Part shown: in pieces, positions 18,253-26,309 of the stretch
Layout: each line of letters begins with the position of its first letter
How positions within the stretch are numbered: the stretch's first letter is position 1
Assembly (NCBI RefSeq): GCF_002874535.1
Contig: NZ_CP025025.1
Coordinates: 2,589,526-2,653,525, forward strand
DNA length: 64,000 bases
Direction: 5' to 3'
From: Mesobacillus jeotgali
Lineage (GTDB): Bacteria > Bacillota > Bacilli > Bacillales > Cytobacillaceae
The notes under the pieces: generated by a model
The model's database searches: none
What the model saw: the letters and a program-made list of their open reading frames with translations, nothing else
What the model was told of the DNA's origin: nothing
Translations under genes and position numbers: made by a program

Positions 18253-18279
18253 GGTGCCTATACAATGGGCACTTTTTTT
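18253..18279 (+). terminator. Terminator of tRNA-Leu transcript
   Basis: GTGCC and GGCAC form a short stem (extended by A-T pairs) followed by T7. Confidence 0.85.
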
Positions 18280-18380
18280 GTTTAGAAAGACTCTTCTCTA
18301 CCTAGAGAAAACACAAATAATTACCCCTGATCACTACGTATAGAACAGAACCCCAAAGGCTAAGGAAACAACCATTGGAA

Positions 18381-18420
18381 AAAGCAAAAACAGCCTGGAT
18401 AGCCAGACTGTTTTTTGCTT
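18381..18420 (-). terminator. Terminator of the YdjO-like gene
   Basis: AACAGTCTGG and CCAGGCTGTT pair with a short loop and are followed by TTTTT on the minus strand. Confidence 0.75.
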
Positions 18421-18424
18421 TTGA

Positions 18425-18631
18425 TTATCCGATTAGATTCTGACTATGGTTGTTAACCACTTCAAGAACCTTAGTTGTCTGCTCCATATCACTTTGACAA
18501 ATTGGGCAAGCGGGGACATTGCTGCTTTTAAAGTTGTCGCGAACCCAGCAATTGCAATCATCAGAAGTACATACCCATACTTTCGTTTCAGCGGTTACGA
18601 TCTCTTCAGGCGGTTTTCTTCCAAATGCCAT
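18425..18631 (-). CDS. Cold-inducible YdjO-like small zinc-ribbon protein
   Basis: A 68-aa soluble protein with WVCTSDDCNCWVRDNF and PACPICQSDM, giving Cys pairs that should bind one zinc. It matches the YdjO-related cold-inducible family in length and motif order; molecular function is unknown. AGGAGCGTGAGGAA precedes the ATG. It is monocistronic. Confidence 0.82.
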   Translation of the reverse strand: MAFGRKPPEEIVTAETKVWVCTSDDCNCWVRDNFKSSNVPACPICQSDMEQTTKVLEVVNNHSQNLIG

Positions 18632-18762
18632 TTCCTCACGCTCCTATAGGTTTAGTTATGGTCTTTTTCGATTAGTAATTATCAAGTTGATTGTCAGGAT
18701 CACTTGAAAAGCAAGCAACATAATATTCGAAAAGACCTTATCATCGTTCGATTGATAAAAAA

Positions 18763-18813
18763 ATTCATTTATTATAAAAAGCTGGCAAATGTAACTTTTT
18801 ATAATAAATGAAT
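18763..18813. repeat. Perfect 19-bp AT-rich inverted repeat
   Basis: ATTCATTTATTATAAAAAG (18763-18781) and its exact complement (18795-18813) flank a 13-nt loop. It lies in a ~400-bp intergenic stretch (18632-19033) with no other supported feature apart from presumed promoters. No T run follows and GC is very low, so it is not an ordinary terminator; it may be an operator or a remnant of a mobile element. Confidence 0.8.
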
Positions 18814-19033
18814 GATCCGAAAGTTGATATCTATTCCATTTTACCACACTTTCTTATTTTTACCAAAAGTGACATACCGGTAGTGCCGGCGCAACAGTTA
18901 CTAGTATATTCTCTTCATCCAGAATTTATTAAGACTGCCTAAAAAAATATTCAAATTAGGTTGTACGCCTTCAGATGTCTGAATAGAAATAGTACAAGCA
19001 AATTACGCTTTGACTATTGGAGGTACTTAAAAA

Positions 19034-19654
19034 GTGAATGTCTTCTTAGGCTATATTTTTCTCGGATTATCACTAGCCGCTCCGATTGGGCCAGTAAATG
19101 CAGCGCAGATGGACAAAGGAATCAAGAGCGGTTTTTTTCAGGCGTGGCTTCTCGGCCTGGGAGCCCTGACAGCAGATATCATCTACATGCTTACTGTCTA
19201 TCTTGGAGTTGTTAAATATCTAGAGACTCCGTTCATGCAATCTTTTCTCTGGCTGTTTGGATTCTTTGTGTTGATGTATACAGGCGTAGAAACAATCATA
19301 AACTCTGGAAAAATCGTCATGGATAATCGAAGTGCAGATTCCGGTTTTAAGTCTTTTTTATCAGGGTTTATCATGTCGATTTCCAACCCGCTGACAATCT
19401 TATTTTGGCTGGGAATTTACGGGTCTGTCCTTGCCAAGACCGCTTCCTCCTACGGAACGGGCGAACTTGTCATTTACAGTTTTGGCATCATACTAGGCCT
19501 TGTACTCTGGGATATCATTATGGCCGCTATATCCAGCAGCTTCCGAAAGCTTCTTACAACAAGGTTACTGACTTTCATTTCACTTACATCCGGACTTTCA
19601 TTAATTGGCTTTGCTCTGTTTTTTGGCTATCAGGCATTGAAGTTGTTTCTTTGA
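19034..19654 (+). CDS. LysE-family amino acid exporter (copy 2)
   Basis: A 206-aa, six-TM protein beginning VNVFLGYIFLGLSLAAPIGPVN, paralogous to the 17354-17986 gene. It has the same family signature and a conserved middle block (GFIMSISNPLTILFWLGIYGS). The start is GTG with GGAGGT about 9 nt upstream. It is divergent from copy 1, with the tRNA and YdjO-like gene between. Substrate unknown. The 52-bp repeat array begins 44 bp after its stop; I see no separate terminator. Confidence 0.9.
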   Translation: MNVFLGYIFLGLSLAAPIGPVNAAQMDKGIKSGFFQAWLLGLGALTADIIYMLTVYLGVVKYLETPFMQSFLWLFGFFVLMYTGVETIINSGKIVMDNRSADSGFKSFLSGFIMSISNPLTILFWLGIYGSVLAKTASSYGTGELVIYSFGIILGLVLWDIIMAAISSSFRKLLTTRLLTFISLTSGLSLIGFALFFGYQALKLFL

Positions 19655-19698
19655 AATAGAGTGTCCTGGTGTTGGGGTGTCATGCGTCCTAAATCACG

Positions 19699-20166
19699 GA
19701 TTCTTGACAGCTTTGACTTCGAATCCTGAAAAGCTGTCACAATAATTACCGATTCTTGAAAGCTTTGTCCTCAAATCCTGAAAAGCTGTCACAATAATTA
19801 CCGATTCTTGAAAGCTTTGTCCTCAAATCCTGAAAAGCTGTCACAATAATAACGGATTCTTGACAGCTTTGACTCCAGACCTTGAAAAGCTGTCACAATA
19901 ACACTGGATTCTTGACAGCTTTGTCCTCAAATCCTGAAAAGCTGTCACAATAATAACCGATTCTTGACAGCTTTGACTTCGAATCCAGAAAAGCTGTCAC
20001 AATAATCACGGATTCTTGACAGCTTTGATCTCAAATCTGGAAAAGCTGTCACAATAACACTGGATTCTTGACAGCTTGGACCTCGTATCCTGAAAAGCTG
20101 TCAAAATAACACTAGATTCTTGACAGCTTTGACCCCAGATCCTAAAAAGCTGTCACAATGTTATTT
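19699..20166. repeat. Nine tandem 52-bp hairpin repeats
   Basis: Units start at 19699, 19751, 19803, 19855, 19907, 19959, 20011, 20063 and 20115, exactly 52 bp apart. Each begins GATTCTTGACAGCTTT and carries AAAAGCTGTCACAATAA, so TGACAGCTTT and AAAGCTGTCA can pair around a variable 13-15-nt centre. Units differ mainly in that centre and in the last four bases. There is no open frame, no cas gene and no unique spacer. The rest of 19655-20410 shows no gene. Confidence 0.95.
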
Positions 20167-20410
20167 CTTCCAGCGCATGCAACAGGGATAATAAAGACCG
20201 GTTATATTCTCAGTTTCTGTCAGAGCTCATTCAACGGAGAAATAAAAAGTAGATTTGTTCCCAGTTTCAAATTCCACATACTGCATGTTTTCATTAAGTC
20301 CTGAAAGCTGCTCTCTATCCTGCATTCTTTCACTCGGCTGCGAATTTCTTGATTGTTTTTGATGTTTTCGATATATAATAGAGGTGACAAAATTAAAAGG
20401 ATGAGCATTC

Positions 20411-20716
20411 ATGAATATTACCGGACATACTGTCGAACTCCTTGAAGATCCATTCGGACTTCTTACAGGAAACAGATTTGAATACTTTTTACATATCGAG
20501 GTAGACGAGGAGGACGAGCTCTATACTGAAAAAGGCCTGCTTTTGAAGGTTCTTTTCCTGGTAAACGGCGATGAAAGACGGATCCTGCAGAGCTATTTCA
20601 TTGAACAGGAAACGGAACAGGTTCTCGATTTTGAACTTGAGGATGATGAAGTGGTACAAGTAAAGAACTATTGTGAGGAAAACCTGCCTCCCGAGGATGA
20701 ATCGGATACAAATTAA
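20411..20716 (+). CDS. Small acidic protein, DUF6509-like
   Basis: A 101-aa acidic cytosolic protein starting MNITGHTVELLEDPFGLL. I believe it belongs to the DUF6509 family of Bacillaceae, from the conserved 'TVE.L.DPFG.L.G.R.E' start, but I could not check this. There are no catalytic motifs or membrane segments. The acidic tail (LPPEDESD) is typical. Weak RBS (AAAAGGATGAGC) precedes the ATG. It is convergent with the next gene. Confidence 0.78.
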   Translation: MNITGHTVELLEDPFGLLTGNRFEYFLHIEVDEEDELYTEKGLLLKVLFLVNGDERRILQSYFIEQETEQVLDFELEDDEVVQVKNYCEENLPPEDESDTN

Positions 20717-20742
20717 AAAGAGCAGAATTCTGCTCTTTTTTA
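20715..20742. terminator. Bidirectional terminator
   Basis: AAAAAGAGCAGA and TCTGCTCTTTTT form a near-perfect palindromic stem serving both convergent genes. Confidence 0.9.
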
Positions 20743-20750
20743 AGTTGATC

Positions 20751-21146
20751 TTATACTTCTACTGCCTTGCCTTCCTCAATAATATGATAAAGGAGATGGG
20801 CAAGGTGTTGAACAGGACCAAGCTCCCCTTCATCTTCATTAAGTTCTTCAGTAAATTCCAGATCATTCAAATATAATGCTGAAAATTCATAGAAATCCTT
20901 CAGTTCGAATCCGTAGCAATTCGATGGCTCCTCATTCTGGTCCTCATATTGGAGCATCAAATAATATTCTTTGCCATCTTTATCTTCTGCATCAAAAAAG
21001 ACAAAAAAACCTATATTTGTATTTAAATCAAATAAATGACGTGTTCCGCCTTCAGTAGCCTGGTCATAATCCTCACTGCTTAGTTTCTGGACCTTCATTG
21101 TTTCCACCTGGTCTTCTGCGTGAAATTTCACTTCAAAGGTTTTCAT
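20751..21146 (-). CDS. Hypothetical acidic protein
   Basis: A 131-aa acidic protein with alternating beta-strand pattern (IGFFVFFDAED, EYYLMLQYED) and no motif I recognise. It may share the fold class of small DUF1292-like proteins, but that is a guess. GGAGTG lies about 11 nt before the ATG. It is followed within 40 bp by another minus-strand gene upstream (phosphoesterase), so the two could share a message. Confidence 0.72.
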   Translation of the reverse strand: MKTFEVKFHAEDQVETMKVQKLSSEDYDQATEGGTRHLFDLNTNIGFFVFFDAEDKDGKEYYLMLQYEDQNEEPSNCYGFELKDFYEFSALYLNDLEFTEELNEDEGELGPVQHLAHLLYHIIEEGKAVEV

Positions 21147-21181
21147 TGTTGAATAACACTCCTGTCTATAGCATATATGAT

Positions 21182-21679
21182 TTAATTTTTATCTTTGAAA
21201 AAGATATGCTCTGCCCTGATTTCTTCTCCGACTGTCAGGATACCATAAGAGAATTCCTGCTGTCTTCTTTTATCAGTCGGTGAGCCGGGATTAAAAACTA
21301 TTACACCATTGATTTTCTTTAGGACAGGAATATGCGAATGACCATATACAATGCAATCGACCTTGTCATCCACGAATGTTTCTAATGCCCTTTTTTCGGT
21401 AGTTTTACCGGTGCCATGTCCATGGACAACACCTATATGAAAATCGCTTATTCTTAATATTTCTTTCGTTTTGAGCAGGCTTTTGAGTTCAGGACCATCC
21501 ACATTTCCGGTAACTCCAATAACAGGTCCATACTGTTTAAGCTCATTATATAGCTCCTCGGTCTGCCAATCACCTGCATGAATTATGTAATCACAATCTT
21601 CCAAATCCAAGAGCAGCCTCTCAGGCAACTTCTTTGCCTTTTTCGGCATATGAGTGTCAGAAATAACCACGATTTTCAT
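21182..21679 (-). CDS. Metallophosphoesterase, YfcE/MJ0936 type
   Basis: A 165-aa calcineurin-like phosphoesterase. All five metal motifs are visible: SDTHMP (start), HAGD (about 40), GNVD (about 62), VHGHG (about 88) and YGHSH (about 119). Family members are Mn-dependent phosphodiesterases; the natural substrate is not known. I use the ATG at 21677-21679, since MKIVVISDTH is the normal family start; an in-frame GTG lies 12 nt upstream. Confidence 0.92.
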   Translation of the reverse strand: MKIVVISDTHMPKKAKKLPERLLLDLEDCDYIIHAGDWQTEELYNELKQYGPVIGVTGNVDGPELKSLLKTKEILRISDFHIGVVHGHGTGKTTEKRALETFVDDKVDCIVYGHSHIPVLKKINGVIVFNPGSPTDKRRQQEFSYGILTVGEEIRAEHIFFKDKN

Positions 21680-21736
21680 GGCTGACCTCACTCCCTTCCC
21701 TGCTGTTCTCTGTTATGTTGCCCTGGTGGGAATGGA

Positions 21737-22270
21737 TTAACCATTCTCAGGGTCTTTATATTTTGTCACATTAAAATAATCACTCGTCCTATTATAACTG
21801 TTGAACTCAATATCAAGGTCATGAAAATATCGGTGAAGCTGAAGTAATATCTTCTTATCTTTTTTTCCATCTTCAATGGTCTTGGAGTAATTTAATATGG
21901 TATCAAAATCAGCTTTGAGCGCAGTATTGTCTGTTTCAACAGTTACCAGGACAGATAGTATTTCAGAAGCGATGTCCCTCTGCTCCTCCCAATCAACAGA
22001 TTCTATTCCGCCCCAACCGAGAGTATCATTATATTTAGTATGAAATTCACGAATGAAGCTGCCAACTGTTGAGTAGTTTTCTTGATCAGACTCTTCCTGA
22101 AATACAGCGACAGTCTGACCTCCGTTTTTAAGATTGCTTGAACCACTTTTACCCCTGACTTCTTGAAGATTACCTGTCTCCCACATTGAATAGCCAGCAT
22201 ATAGACCAAAAGCCAGCAAAAACAGACTTGCAGGTAAAATCATAAGTTTCCATTTGCTTTTCTTTTCCAT
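21737..22270 (-). CDS. Hypothetical membrane-anchored extracytoplasmic protein
   Basis: A 177-aa protein: a charged start (MEKKSKWK), one membrane helix (about residues 9-28), then a soluble, helical outer domain with no Cys lipobox. I do not recognise the family. It lies 57 bp upstream of the phosphoesterase gene on the same strand and could be co-transcribed with it. Confidence 0.7.
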   Translation of the reverse strand: MEKKSKWKLMILPASLFLLAFGLYAGYSMWETGNLQEVRGKSGSSNLKNGGQTVAVFQEESDQENYSTVGSFIREFHTKYNDTLGWGGIESVDWEEQRDIASEILSVLVTVETDNTALKADFDTILNYSKTIEDGKKDKKILLQLHRYFHDLDIEFNSYNRTSDYFNVTKYKDPENG

Positions 22271-22430
22271 CTGCCTGCCCCCTGTTAAAACTTATTATTC
22301 TTTCACCGCGAGTGAATCTGTTCTTAATATAATTTGACAGCCATCCCAAAAAACCTTTTATTATTTCCCTTCCACATCAGGTACTTCCATAAATGGCCCA
22401 AAAATAAATTAACATTGAGGAGGAATGAGT

Positions 22431-23482
22431 ATGTATTACCAGTTCGGAAAGGTACGTCCACACTTAACAACCAGAAGTGTTCATCCAGAAAACCAGGAAA
22501 CCCCTATTCATTTTATTTCATTTATCGAACCGGTTGCTGACTCCCTATTTTACCGAAGGAGTCATTTTCCTTACCCGATTTTAACACCAGAGTCCTTCAC
22601 ACTGAAAATTTCCGGCTCAGTCGATCACGCTTATTGTTCAATTACTCTGATCTCCTAAAACTGCCTTCCAAATCCAAAAGGGTGTTAATCGAGTGTTCAG
22701 GTAATAAGAGGGCTTTTTTTAAGGAGAAAGTCTTTGGAGAGCAATGGGAAAATGGTGCGATGAGTGAGGGTATCTGGAAGGGAGTTCCATTAAAAACCTT
22801 GCTTGAGTACACCGGCATTAAAGCAGGTGTATCTGAGGTCGTTTTTAGAGGCAGGGACGCAGGCGTTAAGAACAGTCAATATATCCGTTTTGAAAGAAGC
22901 TTGCCAATTTCGAGGGCCCTTCATCCTGAAGTTATGATTGCATATGAATACAACGGGAAACCCATCTCCAATAAACACGGCTTCCCTTTCCGGCTGATCG
23001 TGCCAGGATGGTACGGGATGGCTTCTGTAAAATGGCTTAAAGAAATCTTTCTTATTAAAGACAAATTCACAGGTCCTTTCCAGACAGATGATTATGTTTA
23101 TTATTTTCAAAACGGTACATCCGAGCAAGTGACTACAAATCATGTGAATTCGATTATCCAGCAGCCACAAGATAAACAGCTTGTTAAAAGCGGTACTCAC
23201 GAAATTATCGGAATCGCATGGACAGGTTCTGGTGTCGTCTCGAAGGTAGAAATAAGCTTTGATAAAGGAGATAGCTGGGAGCAAGCCAAATTGAAGAAAA
23301 CACCTAAAGAACATCAAACTGTGTCATGGAGTTATCCTATGGAATTTAAATCTGCTACTGAATATCATATTTCCGTCAGAGCAACAGACAGGGAAGGCAA
23401 AACGCAGCCTGCAGAGGCTATCTGGAACAAGAAAGGCTATGGCTATAATGCGATTATGCAAATTACAGTAAAAGCAGAATGA
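22431..23482 (+). pseudogene. Frameshifted sulfite oxidase-like molybdopterin oxidoreductase
   Basis: Two overlapping frames give one sulfite-oxidase-family protein. The first (from ATG 22431, with GGAGGA 6 nt upstream) reads ...FYRRSHFPYPILTPESFTLKISGSVDHA and stops at 22658. The homologous continuation NYSDLLKLPSKSKRVLIECSGNKRAFF lies in another frame from about 22640, so one base is lost or gained near 22630-22640. The Mo-ligand Cys (IECSGNKR), the HGFPFRLIVPGWYG motif and the C-terminal dimerisation domain (about from residue 230) are intact. A true mutation or a sequencing error are both possible. The enzyme would oxidise sulfite or a related substrate. Confidence 0.85.
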
Positions 23483-23550
23483 AGAAAAACCAGGTGCACG
23501 TATTTCATAAACCATTCTGTTTTAGGGTGCATATCATTTAAATGACAATA

Positions 23551-23594
23551 AAAATGGCGTGTAAACTGACATCAGTTTTGACACGCCATTTTTT
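23551..23594 (+). terminator. Terminator after the sulfite oxidase-like gene
   Basis: AAAATGGCGTGT and ACACGCCATTTT pair around a loop that itself pairs (AAACTGA/TCAGTTT); T6 follows. Confidence 0.88.
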
Positions 23595-23702
23595 AATTCA
23601 ATGTATTTTCGGATCCCAAATATAATGGTTCTTATTCAACAAAGCACCCGTTTATTCCACACCATAAAAGAACGGTCCCTGGTAAAGGGATTACCATGGG
23701 CG

Positions 23703-23898
23703 ATAAATAAGCGGAGAAACTTCCCTTATTTAGAAAATGGCATGGAAAACAGCTTAAATAGACGGAAGATTTCCGCCTATTTACTTGAAAAACATAAAAA
23801 ATTGGCAATCGTGCTTGCTTAACCGGAAAACCTCCGCTTATTTACCCCTTACCGAGCTATACTCTACAGTTTAACCGGAAATTCTCCGTTTATTTCTA
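23703..23898. repeat. Degenerate ~52-bp tandem repeats (about four units)
   Basis: Related units contain (A)CCGGAAAACCTCCGCTTATTTA or variants; their CCGGA/GCGGA anchors are at about 23711, 23762, 23823 and 23875 (spacings 51, 61 and 52). In each, CGGA and TCCG can pair. There is no open frame with a ribosome binding site. The rest of 23595-24311 holds one more hairpin and no gene. Confidence 0.75.
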
Positions 23899-24192
23899 GG
23901 ATTGCTTGTTACTCGATTAAGATTAAGTCTTCCCTTGTTTTAGAAAAAATCAATTTTCCGCTAACTGCTCCGTTCGTTGAAGAAAAAAATAAAGTAAAAT
24001 TCCATGTTCATCGTTATACTGGCTATACTTGAATGTAATGTTCGTAGCATGGAACCCTTAAATTGACTTCCGAACTTCCATAAACTTGACAGTGTAAATG
24101 ACCGTCATTATTTCTTGTACAACAAACATTGTCAATGGCATTTAAAATCATTTTGCAGGTATTGATTTGTAATGAAATGGCTTATAAATGCT

Positions 24193-24246
24193 GGCGCAAT
24201 AGGAAAGTGGCGTGGACAATTTTCACGCCATTTTTCCTATTGTGCC
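24193..24246. repeat. Long imperfect hairpin (54 bp)
   Basis: GGCGCAATAGGAAA pairs with TTTCCTATTGTGCC (one G-U), and the inner GTGGCGTG pairs with CACGCCAT. Its inner stem resembles that of the 23551-23594 terminator. It lies 3' of the epimerase gene and could end that transcript, but no good T run follows. Confidence 0.75.
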
Positions 24247-24311
24247 ATTTTCGCCATATGCACCTCAAAACGGGACGGTGCACGAATTTCGGCACCTGGT
24301 AATACCTCCAT

Positions 24312-25202
24312 TTAGTCATTTTGTTGAATATAATACTTAATCAATTGATCCAGCAAGTGATTCAATTCGGTGAATTTATAGCCAAGTTCTTCTGCAAGGG
24401 AAGTGTCGATTGACCAGGACCCAGGCAATGCATAGGGTGATACAATTCCGCTTGTCGTCCTGTTCTCCACTTTTGCTTCTTTATTAGCCAATAATTCGAT
24501 TTTTTCGATCATTTCACGCAGGTTTATATCCCCTGCCGAACCTGGATTGATTGGCCCTTCAAAGTCTGAATTACCGATTCCCAACAGAAAGCTTGCCGCT
24601 TCATCGGCATGTATGAAGCTGTACCGCAATTCAGGGTTTGGTATGCCTATTGGTTGGCCGGCAAGTATTTTATCAACATGAAATTTCAAGCGCTCTGTGT
24701 AATCATCTTCAGAGACGACAATCGGGAATCGTACGGAAACAACATCAAAATAGCCAAGCTGGTGGAATACTGCTTCTGAGGCCCTTTTTGCCTCTTTGTA
24801 CCCTTCATACCCTGGATACTCTTTTCTGTTTTTGTATGTTACTTGGTATGTATAAGGATCAAAATTCCCTTCTGCATGCAGCGTACCAAACTCATACACC
24901 GCCTGAGTAGAAGTGAAAATATAGCGACCCACTTTCCCCTTTAACACCTCTGATGCATCCCTGGCCTCCATTGGCGAAAAACAGGATTGGTCATATACCA
25001 GATCCCATTCTTTATTTTCGAAGGCTGCTTCCATCGTCTCTTTCTTTTCGCGATCAATCACCAGCCGCTTTACCTTTTCACCAAAGTTATCACTTTTACT
25101 TCCTCTTGTGGCTATCGTTACCTCATCGCCATTATCTATCAGCTTTTCGACCAGCTTTTTCCCAAAATACTGGGTTCCTCCAAGCACAAGAACTCTCCTC
25201 AT
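24312..25202 (-). CDS. NAD-dependent epimerase/dehydratase family protein
   Basis: A 296-aa extended short-chain dehydrogenase. The nucleotide loop is LVLGGTQYFGKK (about residues 5-16); STQAVYE follows the expected catalytic Ser/Thr strand, and YEGYKEAK gives the YxxxK pair. The middle (SVRFPIVVSEDDYTERL) and C-terminal region match epimerase-type proteins annotated as NAD-dependent epimerases in bacilli. The sugar or other substrate is unknown. It is monocistronic. Confidence 0.87.
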   Translation of the reverse strand: MRRVLVLGGTQYFGKKLVEKLIDNGDEVTIATRGSKSDNFGEKVKRLVIDREKKETMEAAFENKEWDLVYDQSCFSPMEARDASEVLKGKVGRYIFTSTQAVYEFGTLHAEGNFDPYTYQVTYKNRKEYPGYEGYKEAKRASEAVFHQLGYFDVVSVRFPIVVSEDDYTERLKFHVDKILAGQPIGIPNPELRYSFIHADEAASFLLGIGNSDFEGPINPGSAGDINLREMIEKIELLANKEAKVENRTTSGIVSPYALPGSWSIDTSLAEELGYKFTELNHLLDQLIKYYIQQND

Positions 25203-25326
25203 TAAAAAATCCCCCTTTTCTATAATGATTTATTCTTCTTTTATTTAGGAATTTCCTTTAAAGTCTAATGCAGAAATTAAAAAACCGGCCACAATATAGG
25301 GGCCGGCTGGTACATAGCTGACTTCT

Positions 25327-26184
25327 TTATGCTTGTTTCTTTTCTTTTGCTTTTGGTTTCGCAGCTGTTTTTTTCTTCTTTGCTGCTGGAGCTGTCTCTT
25401 TCTTCTTTTCTGGCTTGGTACGGTCAATAGAGGCCTGAAGTGCGGCCATAAGATCTGTAACATTGGAAACAGGCTCTTTTTCTGTAGGAGTGACAAGCTC
25501 TTTACCGGTACGCTTCGCTTCAATCAGCTCTAATAAGGCTGTCCGATAATCATCCTTGTATTTTTCTGGTTCAAACTCCGTTGTCAACTGATCGATGAGC
25601 ATGATGGCAGTGTCCAGTTCCTTTTCCGTTACTTTATCTTCTTCCGGTACATTCGGCACATCTACAGCATTTCTTACCTCATCTGGGAAATGAATGGTTT
25701 CCATTACGAGTGTATTATTATAGACTCTAACTACTGCGAGTTGCTCTTTTGCCCTTATGATTATTTTGGCAATACCGACCTTCTGCGATTCCTCCAGAGC
25801 CTTCCTGAGAAGAGAATATGCTTTTCCACCGCCCTCGTTCGGAGACATGAAATAGCTGCGCTGAAAATAAATCGGATCGATTTCAGATATTTTTACAAAA
25901 TCGATTATTTCCACGGCTTTATCTTCGTTCTCCTTCCTCAATGCTTCAAGGTCTTCATCTTCAAGGACGACGAACTTTCCTTTCGTATACTCATAAGCCT
26001 TCACAATATCTTCGTTTTTCACTTCAACATCACACACAGGACATGTTTTCTCATATTTAATTGGTGAGTGGCACTCTTTATGAAGGGTACGAAGTTTAAT
26101 GTCTCTATCCTCAGTTGCGGCATGAAGTTTAATTGGGATATTGACGAGCCCAAAACTGATGCTCCCTTTCCAAATTGTATGCAT
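25327..26184 (-). CDS. ku: Non-homologous end joining protein Ku
   Basis: A 285-aa bacterial Ku that forms a ring on DNA double-strand ends and recruits LigD. It starts MHTIWKGSISFGLVNIPIKL, the standard Ku start; RTLHKECHSPIKYEKTCP and the Cys pair CPVC are conserved. The C-terminus (from about 250) is a Lys/Ala-rich basic tail that binds DNA. I use the ATG at 26182-26184 (GGTGGAG upstream) over one 12 nt earlier. It is divergent from ligD; in B. subtilis this pair acts in spores under sigma-G, though I see no convincing sigma-G promoter here. Confidence 0.96.
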   Translation of the reverse strand: MHTIWKGSISFGLVNIPIKLHAATEDRDIKLRTLHKECHSPIKYEKTCPVCDVEVKNEDIVKAYEYTKGKFVVLEDEDLEALRKENEDKAVEIIDFVKISEIDPIYFQRSYFMSPNEGGGKAYSLLRKALEESQKVGIAKIIIRAKEQLAVVRVYNNTLVMETIHFPDEVRNAVDVPNVPEEDKVTEKELDTAIMLIDQLTTEFEPEKYKDDYRTALLELIEAKRTGKELVTPTEKEPVSNVTDLMAALQASIDRTKPEKKKETAPAAKKKKTAAKPKAKEKKQA

Positions 26185-26309
26185 TACGTTCTCCACCTTA
26201 TTGTTTTATTACTAATGTGCTTAAGAATGGATTTATCATGCATTAAAACATTTGCCAGCGTACTAGTTTGAGCTTAAACAGGAACAATATAAATACGACT
26301 GGTGAAAGG

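Noticed and set aside
18656-18847. 63-aa minus-strand protein
   Set aside because: The frame crosses the perfect inverted repeat and has no ribosome binding site; likely chance.
19699-20166. CRISPR array
   Set aside because: Regular repeats with variable centres resemble one at first sight, but the variable parts are short and similar to each other, the unit is continuous, and no cas gene is near.
23601-23822. 73-aa plus-strand protein
   Set aside because: Formed by the degenerate 52-bp repeats; no ribosome binding site.
26185-26309. Sigma-G promoters for ku and ligD
   Set aside because: Expected from B. subtilis, but no -35/-10 pair with acceptable spacing was found by eye in either direction.
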